Below are positions 37,301-45,501 of a stretch of DNA of 64,000 nt, piece by piece; positions within the stretch are counted from its first letter, which is position 1; the number at the start of each line of letters is the position of its first letter. The position numbers and the translations under genes were made by a program. This DNA comes from Curvibacter cyanobacteriorum (GTDB lineage Bacteria; Pseudomonadota; Gammaproteobacteria; Burkholderiales; Burkholderiaceae_C): positions 733,923 to 797,922 of the forward strand of contig NZ_JAQSIP010000001.1 of NCBI RefSeq assembly GCF_028649475.1, in the 5' to 3' direction. The notes beneath the pieces are model-generated. The model was not told the DNA's origin. It saw only the letters and a list, made by a program, of their open reading frames with translations, and searched no databases.

Positions 37301-38343
37301 CCGTGCCTGAGACCGCGCCCGTGACCGTGCCCCCCACCCTGACCACGCCCGCCTGGCCCTCGTCCGAGCCCGAGCCCTCCGCTGGGGGCGTCGATGCGCC
37401 CTCGCCCTCCGAGGCCCGCGTGCCCACTGAGCGCACTGAGCCCACTTCGCTAGCTTCGCCCGATGGGGAGCCGACCAGCGCCGCCCCACGGCCGCCGACC
37501 GGGACCGGGCCAGACGGGACACCAGCACCTGAAATGCCTGACACGCCGGCCCCCGCCGCGACGCCTGCCCCCGCCGAAGCCCGACCCGGGGCGCGGGGCG
37601 CGGACGCCGCGCTTCTGGCCCTGGCGGCCTTGCAGGCCCGGGGCGCCGATCGGCTGCAGCCGCTGCCCTTCAAGGCCCTGCAGCTGCTGGCCGAGCGGCT
37701 TGCCTGCGTGCCGGCGCACCGCGCACAAGGCCTGCAGGCGCGCCTGGAGCAAGGTCTGCAAGCCCTGCACACGGCGCTGAACGAGCGCGAAGCCGAGGCA
37801 CGACGCCGCATCGACGCCCTCGCCCCCCAGGCCCCGGAGGCGGCGGGTGAGCTGGCGCGACGGCTGGCCGCGCACGACTGGGCCGGCCTGCGCCGCGCCG
37901 CAGGCGGGGCGCCTCCGCCCCCCCCCCAGCCGGGCGTGCTGGCCGAGCTGACGGCCTACCTCGAACAGGCCAGTGCCCGCGTGCCCACCGAAGGGGAGGT
38001 GCGGCTGCGCGGTGGCGTGCCCGAACTCAAGAGCGCGGCCCGCTTCCGGCCGGGCTGGACCCGCCTGCGCGCCGAACAGCGCGTGCGCCAGGCACTGACC
38101 CAGGCGCCCGACCAGGCCGGGCCCTTCAACTCCCAGATGCTGTTGCTGCGCTCGCTGGAGTTGCTGCGCAAGCTCTCGCCAGCCTACCTCGAACACCTGG
38201 TGGCCCAGGTCGACAGCCTTTTGTGGCTGGAACAGGCGCAGATCAAGGCGCCGCGCAGCAGCAAGGCCCCCAAAACCCCGACCAAAGCCACCGGCAAAGC
38301 CCCGGCAGCGGCGGTCAAAACGCCGCGCCGCAAGGCGAGTTGA
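37297..38343 (+). CDS. DUF2894 family protein, last gene of the stator-like operon
   Basis: A 348-residue cytosolic protein. Residues 1-100 are Pro/Ala/Glu-rich and probably disordered. Helical region about 103-195 includes LLALAALQARGADRLQPLPFK. The conserved DUF2894 core is about 235-315: ELKSAARFRPGWTRLRAEQR, QALTQAPDQAGPFNSQMLLLRSL, LSPAYLEHLVAQVDSLLWLEQA. The last 30 residues are Lys/Pro/Ala-rich and basic (KAPKTPTKATGKAPAAAVK), like histone H1 tails, which could bind nucleic acid or acidic lipid. No catalytic motif is visible. The start overlaps the OmpA gene by ATGA, so all four products are made from one mRNA. Confidence 0.78.
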   Translation: MTVPETAPVTVPPTLTTPAWPSSEPEPSAGGVDAPSPSEARVPTERTEPTSLASPDGEPTSAAPRPPTGTGPDGTPAPEMPDTPAPAATPAPAEARPGARGADAALLALAALQARGADRLQPLPFKALQLLAERLACVPAHRAQGLQARLEQGLQALHTALNEREAEARRRIDALAPQAPEAAGELARRLAAHDWAGLRRAAGGAPPPPPQPGVLAELTAYLEQASARVPTEGEVRLRGGVPELKSAARFRPGWTRLRAEQRVRQALTQAPDQAGPFNSQMLLLRSLELLRKLSPAYLEHLVAQVDSLLWLEQAQIKAPRSSKAPKTPTKATGKAPAAAVKTPRRKAS

Positions 38344-38359
38344 CCCATCCATCCCCTTG

Positions 38360-38398
38360 CCCGGACCGCGCACACCTGAAACCGTGTGATGATCCGGG
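38360..38398 (+). promoter_or_regulatory. Nested hairpin between the stator-like operon and the NYN gene
   Basis: CCCGGA (38360-38365) pairs with TCCGGG (38393-38398), and inside it CACAC (38371-38375) pairs with GTGTG (38384-38388). There is no T-run. It could be a weak terminator for the operon or a leader structure for the NYN mRNA; it lies 22 bp before the NYN start. Confidence 0.4.
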
Positions 38399-38420
38399 CT
38401 GCTATCCACCGGAGAACCCC

Positions 38421-40154
38421 ATGGCGACCCCTCCCGACAACGTCAGCATGGCGCTGTTCTGCGACTTTGAAAACGTGGCCCTTGGCGTGCGCGACGCCAA
38501 CTACGAAAAGTTCGACATCAAACCCATTCTTGAGCGCCTGCTGCTCAAGGGCAGCATCGTGGTCAAGAAGGCCTATTGCGACTGGGAACGCTACAAAGGC
38601 TTCAAAGCCACCATGCACGAGGCCAATTTCGAGCTGATCGAAATCCCCCATGTGCGCCAATCTGGCAAGAACTCGGCCGACATCCGCCTGGTGGTCGACG
38701 CGCTGGACCTCTGCTACACCAAGTCGCACGTCAACACCTTTGTGATCATCAGTGGCGACTCTGATTTTTCGCCGCTGGTGTCCAAGCTGCGCGAGAACAA
38801 CAAGCAGGTGATTGGCGTGGGCGTCAAACAGTCCACCTCGGACCTGCTGATCGCCAACTGCGACGAATTCATCTTCTACGACGACCTGGTGCGCGAAAAG
38901 CAGCGCGCCCTGGCCCGCCGCCAACCCGCGGCCGATGCCGCCCCGGCGGCCCGCCGCACGCCCGAGGAAGAGCGCCACCGCAAGGAAGCCCTCGAAGCCC
39001 GCCGCACCCAAGCCGTGGAAATGGCCGCCGAGACCTTTGATGCCCTGATGGCGGAGCGCGGCGACAGCGGCAAGATCTGGGCCTCGGTGCTCAAGGAGGC
39101 CATCAAGCGCCGCCGCCCTGACTTCAATGAGAACTACTTTGGCTTCCGTGCCTTCGGCAACCTGCTCGAGGAAGCCCAGGCGCGTGGCCTGATGGAATTT
39201 GGCCGCGACGAGAAATCAGGCGCCTATGTGTACCGCAGCAGCGGGACCGGTGCCGCCCCCCTGCCCAGCCAGGCCAGCCCACGTGCCGACGGTGCGCCCG
39301 AGCGCCATGACCGTGCTGACCGCAGCGAACGCCCGGACCGTGGCGAGCGCAGCGAACGGCCCGAGCGGAGTGACCGCGCTGAGCGCCCGGCCCGCCAGGA
39401 CCGACCGGACCGACCGGACCGCGCCGAACGGGGTGACCGAGGCGAACGGGGTGATCGCACCGAGCGCGGTGAGCGCCATGAGCGCCATGACTTCTCGCCC
39501 GTGCACGAGGCCCCTGAACGCCCCGTGTCGCGCTACTTCCCGCCCGAGGCCTTTGCCCCGGCACCGGCGCCCCAGTCGCTGCGAGCCGAGGCCCCCCCGG
39601 TGGACGATGACGCCCTGAACAGCGCCCCAGCCGACGTCGCCCGCCTGCATGAGGACGACGAGGCTCAGCCGCTGGCCCCCGATGCGCATGAGAGCCCGCT
39701 GACCGGCCGCCGTCGCGGCGGACGCGGCCGTGCCGAGGGCCGGGTCCGTGGCGCCACGCCGTTTGAGGGCCTGCCCCAGGATCTCGACGACGAGGCCTCT
39801 GCGCCCCCCTCGGCCGCCGCAGCGGCGGCCCCCGTCGCGCCCTCGCCAGCGGCCAACCCCGCCGAAGGCAGCGACGCCAGCGACGCCCCCCAGGCGGCCG
39901 CGGATGAGGGCCAGGCCCCCTCCAAGCGCCGCCCCCGTGGCGGGCGCACCCGGGGCAGCACCGCGCGCACCCCGGCCGCTGACGCCGCGCCGGCCAGCGA
40001 ACCGGCTGCAGCTCAGCAGCCCGCCACCGCCTCGGCAGCCAGCCTGGAGGCCAGCGAGCCGGCCGCGCCCGTGGCCGACGCAGCGGCCAAACCGGCCCGC
40101 AAGACCCCGGCGCGCCCACGCCGACCGCGCGCGCCCCAAGCCGACCAGGGCTGA
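38421..40154 (+). CDS. NYN-domain (PIN-like) ribonuclease with LOTUS domain and mixed-charge tract
   Basis: A 577-residue cytosolic protein. Residues 8-165 are a NYN domain with all acidic residues: D15 and N18 in ALFCDFENVALG, D87 in KNSADIRLVVDAL, D113 and D115 in IISGDSDFSPL, so metal-dependent RNase activity is plausible. Residues about 205-275 are an OST-HTH/LOTUS domain (SGKIWASVLKEAIKRRRPDF, FGFRAFGNLLEEA), which binds RNA. Residues 294-357 are a near-continuous alternation of Arg with Asp/Glu, and the rest is Ala/Pro-rich with RRGGRGR motifs. The ATG at 38421 has GGAGA upstream. It follows the stator-like operon by 77 bp with a hairpin between, so co-transcription is uncertain. Confidence 0.87.
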   Translation: MATPPDNVSMALFCDFENVALGVRDANYEKFDIKPILERLLLKGSIVVKKAYCDWERYKGFKATMHEANFELIEIPHVRQSGKNSADIRLVVDALDLCYTKSHVNTFVIISGDSDFSPLVSKLRENNKQVIGVGVKQSTSDLLIANCDEFIFYDDLVREKQRALARRQPAADAAPAARRTPEEERHRKEALEARRTQAVEMAAETFDALMAERGDSGKIWASVLKEAIKRRRPDFNENYFGFRAFGNLLEEAQARGLMEFGRDEKSGAYVYRSSGTGAAPLPSQASPRADGAPERHDRADRSERPDRGERSERPERSDRAERPARQDRPDRPDRAERGDRGERGDRTERGERHERHDFSPVHEAPERPVSRYFPPEAFAPAPAPQSLRAEAPPVDDDALNSAPADVARLHEDDEAQPLAPDAHESPLTGRRRGGRGRAEGRVRGATPFEGLPQDLDDEASAPPSAAAAAAPVAPSPAANPAEGSDASDAPQAAADEGQAPSKRRPRGGRTRGSTARTPAADAAPASEPAAAQQPATASAASLEASEPAAPVADAAAKPARKTPARPRRPRAPQADQG

Positions 40155-40162
40155 CCGCCCCG

Positions 40163-40211
40163 AGCCCGGTTCAGCCGGCCTGCGGGCCGCTGATGCCGGG
40201 CTTTTCTTTTT
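40163..40211 (+). terminator. Rho-independent terminator after the NYN gene
   Basis: AGCCCGG (40163-40169) pairs with CCGGGCT (40196-40202), enclosing an inner GGCC-rich hairpin, and is followed by TTTCTTTTT. It lies 8 bp after the NYN stop and ends just before the next gene, whose promoter must overlap it. Confidence 0.85.
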
Positions 40212-40229
40212 GGATACCTGCCGACTGCC

Positions 40230-41171
40230 ATGCAAGCCTTGCTCGACGCCATCGCGACGATGGACCTCAACCCCACCGATGCCCAGCGCGTGTTCCACGG
40301 CCGGGGAGGCCTGTACCCAGGCTGCGAGCACTGGGTGCTCGACGCCTTCCCGCCCGTCTGGGTGCTGACCAGTTTTCAGCCCGCCACCGAGGCCGAGCTG
40401 AGCGCCGTGCACGAGGCCCTGACCCAGCGCTGGTCCGCGCAGCCCGCCGATCGGCCCTTGAACTGGGTCTACCAATGCCGCCATGAGGGCCGCAGCGAGA
40501 CGCGGCTGATGGCCGGTCAGGTGCCCGAGCCCCACCACGTCAGCGAAAACGGGCTGCAGTACCGGGTCCATGTGCTCAAAGGCCAAAACCACGGCTTGTT
40601 CCTGGACATGGCCGAGGGGCGGCGCTGGGTGCGCGAACACGTGCAGGCCCAGGTGGCCCGGCACCCACGGCTCAAGGTGCTGAACCTGTTCGCCTACACC
40701 TGCGCCTTCTCGGTGGTGGCAAGGCAGGCCGGCGCGCGCCAGGTGCTCAACCTCGACATGAGCCACGGCGCCCTGGCCATCGGGCAACAGAACCACCAGC
40801 TCAACGGCATCACCGACGGCGTGAGTTTTCTGGCCCATGACCTCTTCAGCACCTGGGGCAAGATCAACCGCGCTGGCCCCTACGAGCTGATCATCGTCGA
40901 CCCCCCCAGCTACCAAAAAGGCAGCTTTGTGGCCACCAAGGACTACGCGCGCCTGATGCGGCGACTGCCCGACCTGCTGACACCGGGCGGCCATGTGCTG
41001 CTGTGCCTCAACGCCCCCGAACTTGGGCTGGCCTTTTTGCAGGACCAGATGCAGGCCCTGGCCCCCGAACTGCAATGGGTCGAGCGGGTGGCCAACCCGG
41101 CGGCTTTTGCCGACGTGTCACCCGAGCGCTCGCTCAAGGTGCTGGTGTACCGCGCCCCCGAACTGGGCTGA
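40230..41171 (+). CDS. Class I SAM-dependent methyltransferase, RlmK/RlmI-like
   Basis: A 313-residue cytosolic methyltransferase. The SAM-binding fold has LKVLNLFAYTCAFSVVARQ (motif I), VLNLDMSHGALAIGQQNHQLN (motif II) and the catalytic-loop signature IIVDPPSYQKG (motif IV), then LTPGGHVLLCLNAPEL. This matches the C-terminal domain of RlmKL/RlmI-type rRNA methyltransferases; no PUA domain is present. The target is probably a 23S rRNA base but is not determined. MQALLDAIATMDLNPTD at the ATG of 40230 is the chosen start. Confidence 0.85.
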   Translation: MQALLDAIATMDLNPTDAQRVFHGRGGLYPGCEHWVLDAFPPVWVLTSFQPATEAELSAVHEALTQRWSAQPADRPLNWVYQCRHEGRSETRLMAGQVPEPHHVSENGLQYRVHVLKGQNHGLFLDMAEGRRWVREHVQAQVARHPRLKVLNLFAYTCAFSVVARQAGARQVLNLDMSHGALAIGQQNHQLNGITDGVSFLAHDLFSTWGKINRAGPYELIIVDPPSYQKGSFVATKDYARLMRRLPDLLTPGGHVLLCLNAPELGLAFLQDQMQALAPELQWVERVANPAAFADVSPERSLKVLVYRAPELG

Positions 41172-41299
41172 CCTGCGCCCCTGGCGCGCCGCCCACGGGC
41201 GCCGAGCACCACGCCTTGACCGATGAGTCGATGAAACGCACCGTCTGCGCTTTATCATGGGCCCACGAGGCAAGCTCTACGAACAAGGCGGCGGGTGGG

Positions 41300-43156
41300 A
41301 TGGACTTTTCACGGCATTCAGCGGACTTCAAGGCCTGGTGGGGGCCATCGGTGCGGCGCCACCTGATGGCCCTGGGCCTGCTCATCGCGGGCAGCATCAG
41401 CCCCCTGGCCTTGCACGCCGGTGACCTGGCGCTGGCACCGCCCCCCGCCCCTTTGTCACCGTCTTTGTCACCGCCGCCGTCGGCGGCCGCGCCAGCGGCG
41501 CTCCCCGCCGCCAGCAGCCCCCTGCCCGCCCTGGCGGCCACTGCCGCGGCAAGCGCGGCTGCACCGGCCCCCGGGCCTGCCGAGCTGAGCACCCTGAGCC
41601 TGAACCAGCGACGCATCGTCACCTTCCGCGCCAGCCTGCTCGGCGATTCGCCGGCCGACCGCACCGAGTTGGCCCGCGAAGCCCTGAACCAGGCCCTGGC
41701 CGCCGGCGGCCCGGGGCGGGTCACGCACAGCCTGCTCGACGGCGCCGTGCGGCTGGAGGTCGATGGGCAAGCGGTGTTCTTTCTGCTGCCCAGTGACCTG
41801 GGGGGCCCGCGTCCGGCCAGCCTGCTGGCCCCTGCGGCCCGCGAAGTGAGCCGGCGCCTGCAAACCGCCATCGATGAACACCGTGAAGCGACCGACCCGC
41901 GCAGCCTGGCGCGCGGGGCGCTGTATTCGGCGCTGGCCACCGGCCTGGCCTTTGCCCTGCTGCGCCTGCTGCTGGCCCTGCGCCGGCGCCTGACGCTGCG
42001 GCTGCAAAAAGCCCTCAAAAAGGGCAGTGGCCAAGGTGCCCTGGGCCTGGTGATGCAGGACTACATGGCGCACGCCCGCACGGCCACCCACTGGCTGGCG
42101 GGCGCCCTGACGGGCCTGGCGCTGTTGCTGCTGCTGGACGCCTGGGCCACCTTTGTGGTGCGCCAGTTCGCCTACACCCGGCCCTGGGGCGAGCGCTCCA
42201 CAGCCTGGCTGATGGACCTGGGCCAGCAACTGCTGAACGCCGTGGCGCAGGCCGTGCCCAGCCTGGTGGTGGCGGTGCTGATCTTTTGGCTGGCCCGCCT
42301 GGGCACGCGCCTGCTGTCGGGCTTCTTGGCCCGGGTGGAGCGCGACGAAGTTCACCTGCCCTGGCTCGACGCCGACAGCGCCATGCCCACCCGCCGCCTG
42401 GGCAACCTGGTGATCTGGCTGTTTGCGCTGGCCATGGCCTACCCGTACTTGCCCGGGGCCAACAGCGAGGCCTTCAAGGGCGTCACGGTGCTGGCGGGCC
42501 TGATGCTGTCGCTGGGCGCCTCGAGTGTGGTGGGCCAGGCCCTGTCGGGACTGACCTTGCTGTATTCGCGCTCACTGCGGGTGGGTGAGTACGTGAAGAT
42601 GGGCGACACCGAGGGCACCGTGGTGGCCTTGGGCCTGTTCACGACCAAGGTGCACACCGGCATGGGTGAGGAGGTCAGCGTGCCCAACACGGTGGTGTTC
42701 AACCAGCCGATCCGCAACTTCTCACGCTTGGTGGCCGACGGGCAGTTTGTCATGCACACCGCCGTCACCATCGGCTACGCCACGCCGTGGCGGCAGGTGC
42801 ACGCCATGCTGCTCGAAGCCGCTCGCCGCACGCCCGGGGTGGCCACCGAGCCCGCGCCCTATGTGGTGCAAACCGCGCTGTCCGACTTTTACGTCGAATA
42901 CCGCCTGTGCGCGCAGAGCAACAAGCAGGCGCCGCATCGGCGTGCCGAGGCCATGAGCCAGTTGCACACCCACATCCAGGACGTGTTCAACGAAATGGGG
43001 GTGCAGATCATGTCGCCGCATTACCTGGCCGACCCACCCGAGGCGCAGGTGGTGCCGCCCGGGCCCTGGGCCTCCCCGCCCGGGGGCGCCGTGCCCCAGC
43101 CGCCCGAAGCGCCCCATCCCCCTCAGACCCGCACCAAGCCCCAAGACCCGGCCTGA
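41300..43156 (+). CDS. MscS-family mechanosensitive channel, copy 1
   Basis: A 618-residue inner-membrane channel. A signal peptide (RRHLMALGLLIAGSISPLALHA) leads to an Ala/Pro-rich linker and a periplasmic domain (LSLNQRRIVTFRASLLGDSPADR to about 195). About five TM segments follow; the pore helix region is GLMLSLGASSVVGQALSGLTLLYSRSLRVGEYVKMGDTEG split over residues 395-435, with the beta domain TTKVHTGMGEEVSVPNTVVF and the C-terminal MscS domain. The tail is Pro-rich. It should open under membrane tension. The ATG at 41300 is preferred; an in-frame ATG at 41231 is also possible. A paralogue lies at 45502-47436 with a chemotaxis receptor between them. Confidence 0.9.
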   Translation: MDFSRHSADFKAWWGPSVRRHLMALGLLIAGSISPLALHAGDLALAPPPAPLSPSLSPPPSAAAPAALPAASSPLPALAATAAASAAAPAPGPAELSTLSLNQRRIVTFRASLLGDSPADRTELAREALNQALAAGGPGRVTHSLLDGAVRLEVDGQAVFFLLPSDLGGPRPASLLAPAAREVSRRLQTAIDEHREATDPRSLARGALYSALATGLAFALLRLLLALRRRLTLRLQKALKKGSGQGALGLVMQDYMAHARTATHWLAGALTGLALLLLLDAWATFVVRQFAYTRPWGERSTAWLMDLGQQLLNAVAQAVPSLVVAVLIFWLARLGTRLLSGFLARVERDEVHLPWLDADSAMPTRRLGNLVIWLFALAMAYPYLPGANSEAFKGVTVLAGLMLSLGASSVVGQALSGLTLLYSRSLRVGEYVKMGDTEGTVVALGLFTTKVHTGMGEEVSVPNTVVFNQPIRNFSRLVADGQFVMHTAVTIGYATPWRQVHAMLLEAARRTPGVATEPAPYVVQTALSDFYVEYRLCAQSNKQAPHRRAEAMSQLHTHIQDVFNEMGVQIMSPHYLADPPEAQVVPPGPWASPPGGAVPQPPEAPHPPQTRTKPQDPA

Positions 43157-43392
43157 GCGCCTGACGTCACCGCGGGCCCAGGCAGAGGCCGGGCCTCAGC
43201 GAACCAGACGGTGCCCGCCCCCGGGCGGGACGCGGATCTGGCGGACGGTGGGGGTGGATTCGGCCGATGACATCGGCAGCCCGAATCGTGGCGGGCCACC
43301 ACCCAGAATATGATATTAAAATACCAATCGGAGTATATTGTCACATTTGAAGCGTTATTTTTCGCCTTTCATCGCTAAAATGCGGCCATCAA

Positions 43393-45051
43393 ATGCTGAA
43401 TATGAACCTCATGGCGTTTCAACAACTCTCGCTCTCGCGCAAGCTCACGCTGTCGTTCTCGGTGCTGGTGGCCATCCTGCTGGCCGTTTCAGCCCTGTCC
43501 TTGAGCAGTCTGGCGGAGTCTCAGCGCGATTTCGACAACTTTGTCACCGATGAGTTCAGCCGGGGTGGCCTGGCCCGCGACGTGCGGGCCGCGGCGAGCG
43601 CCCGCGCCATTGCAGCGCGCAACCTGATTGTGCTGACAGGACCCGAGGACGTGCGGGCCGAAAACGAGGCTGTGAGGGCGGCGCACGAGCGGGTGCAAGG
43701 CAGCCTGGCCAAGCTCAAGACCGCGGTCGCCAACACCCAGGGCGTGACAGCGGAAGAGCGCGAAATCCTCGACAAGCTCGAGAAACTCGAGGCCCGGTAC
43801 GGACCAGTGGCGATGGACATCGTTGCCAAGGCCCTGGCCGGACGCAAAGAGGAGGCGATCACCAAAATGAACGAGGAATGCCAGCCCCTGCTGAAGCAAC
43901 TCATCGCCACCACCACCGAGTACTCGAGGATGATTGCCAGCGCCGGTGCTCAGGAGATCAAGCAGTCGGCCGAGCGCTTTCGCAGCAAACGCCTGGTGTT
44001 GCTGCTGAGCTCGCTGGGCGCGGTGCTGGCCGCGATCGGGCTGGCCACCTTGATCAACCGCAGCCTGATGCGCTCGCTGGGGGCCGACCCGTTGGTCCTG
44101 CGCGCGGCCGCCAAACAGGTGGCCTCAGGTCATCTGGGGCCGGTGGCGGGCAGCGCCACCGCCCCGGCCAACAGCGTGCTGGCCTCGCTCGGTGAAATGC
44201 AGGCAGGGCTCGCTGGCATCGTGACCCGCGTGCGTGAATCGGCGCTGTCCATCGAGAACGGAGCGCGCGAGATCGCCGCCGGCAACACCGATTTGTCTCA
44301 ACGCACCGAACGACAAGCGGCCGACCTGCAGCAATGCACGTCGTCCATGGGCCGCATGACCGCGTCGGTGAAGCAAAACTCCGACACCGCCGTGCAGGCC
44401 AGCGATCTGGCAGCCACGGCCAAAACCGCCGCCGAGCGCGGTGGTGCGGTGGTGGGCCAGGTCGTGGACACCATGGAGGACATCACCGCCAACTCGCGCA
44501 AGATTGCCGACATCATCAGCGTGATCGATGGCATCGCCTTCCAGACCAACATCCTGGCCTTGAATGCGGCCGTGGAGGCCGCCCGCGCGGGTGAGCAAGG
44601 GCGGGGCTTTGCAGTGGTTGCCGGGGAGGTGCGCACCTTGGCCCAGCGCAGCGCGCAAGCCGCCAAGGAGATCAAGACCCTGATCTCCACCAGTGTGGAG
44701 AAGGTCGAAGCCGGTGCCGAACTGGTCAACACCGCGGGCTCGGCGATGTCGGAGATCCTCGGCGAGGTCAAGAGCGTGGCCGACCTGATCGGCGAGATCA
44801 GCTCGGCCAGCCGCGAACAGGCGCACGGCATCGGGCAGATCGGTCAAGCCGTGGGCCAGGTCGACGACGCCACGCAGCAGAACGCCGCCCTGGTCGAACA
44901 AATGGCCGCCGCCGCCAGCAGCCTGAACCGGCAGGCCCATGCCCTGGTGGAGTCGGTGGCCTTTTTCCAGGTCGAAACGGCCCGGGGCACCGGCCGCTCG
45001 GCCCACCTGTCAGGGCCGACAAGCCCCGGTCGCCTGGCCCTCGCGGGCTGA
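43393..45051 (+). CDS. Methyl-accepting chemotaxis protein
   Basis: A 552-residue chemoreceptor. TM1 (about 19-39, [20 protein letters not shown]), a four-helix-bundle periplasmic sensor domain (about 40-200) and TM2 (about 205-223, [19 protein letters not shown]) are followed by a HAMP-like region, then a cytoplasmic signalling domain with the hairpin tip [39 protein letters not shown]. The sensor type is common in Comamonadaceae receptors. There is no CheR-binding pentapeptide; the C terminus is short. ATGs at 43393, 43402 and 43411 are all possible. The AT-rich region before it includes the palindrome AATATGATATT (43307-43317). Confidence 0.93.
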   Translation: MLNMNLMAFQQLSLSRKLTLSFSVLVAILLAVSALSLSSLAESQRDFDNFVTDEFSRGGLARDVRAAASARAIAARNLIVLTGPEDVRAENEAVRAAHERVQGSLAKLKTAVANTQGVTAEEREILDKLEKLEARYGPVAMDIVAKALAGRKEEAITKMNEECQPLLKQLIATTTEYSRMIASAGAQEIKQSAERFRSKRLVLLLSSLGAVLAAIGLATLINRSLMRSLGADPLVLRAAAKQVASGHLGPVAGSATAPANSVLASLGEMQAGLAGIVTRVRESALSIENGAREIAAGNTDLSQRTERQAADLQQCTSSMGRMTASVKQNSDTAVQASDLAATAKTAAERGGAVVGQVVDTMEDITANSRKIADIISVIDGIAFQTNILALNAAVEAARAGEQGRGFAVVAGEVRTLAQRSAQAAKEIKTLISTSVEKVEAGAELVNTAGSAMSEILGEVKSVADLIGEISSASREQAHGIGQIGQAVGQVDDATQQNAALVEQMAAAASSLNRQAHALVESVAFFQVETARGTGRSAHLSGPTSPGRLALAG

Positions 45052-45501
45052 GGCCCCGACCCAGGCGCTTTCAGGCGCTTTCAGGCGCGTTACCCAGGCG
45101 CTCAACGCGAGCGCTGGCCCCCAGTGGGCCCGGGCCCCGCCGGCGCCCCCAAGGGCGGGGGCGGCGCCACTCGCCACGCCCTTGGGGCCGTCCGAAGCGC
45201 GGGCCCCCGCCCAGCGCCTTCATCCCCCTGGCGCACAGCCGCCGCGCGGGCCCCGCGCCCAAGTCATCGCCACCGCCACCGCGACCGCCACGGCGAATGC
45301 GACTGCGACTGCGACAGTCCCCCACCCACGGGCCCGGCGGGCGGACAACCCGCTCGTCTGGCGCCCCGGACGGCCTGGCCAACACCCCGCATCAATTGGT
45401 TCGGAGCCCTTACAAATTCGGCCCCCCGAGCGGGCGTCCATCGGCCTGGGCTGAACCTATCATCGGGGCCCCCATGACGGCCTCCCAAGGCATTGGCACC
45501 G
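45052..45501. other. Intergenic region with short direct repeats
   Basis: About 450 bp between the chemoreceptor and the second MscS gene. It holds an AGGCGCTTTC tandem repeat (about 45063-45093) and a run of imperfect GCCACC/GCGACT hexamers (about 45270-45318). The remainder is GC-rich with no recognised gene, RNA or clear promoter. Confidence 0.5.

Noticed and set aside
32839..38343. Calling the operon a complete Zorya system
   Set aside because: No ZorC/ZorD or ZorE-like gene is present, the flanks look chromosomal with no mobile element, and I recall this gene block as widespread in Burkholderiales. Only the ZorAB-like core is supported.
43214..43229. CCCGCCC/GGGCGGG repeat after the first MscS gene as a terminator
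   Set aside because: The loop is too short and there is no T-run.
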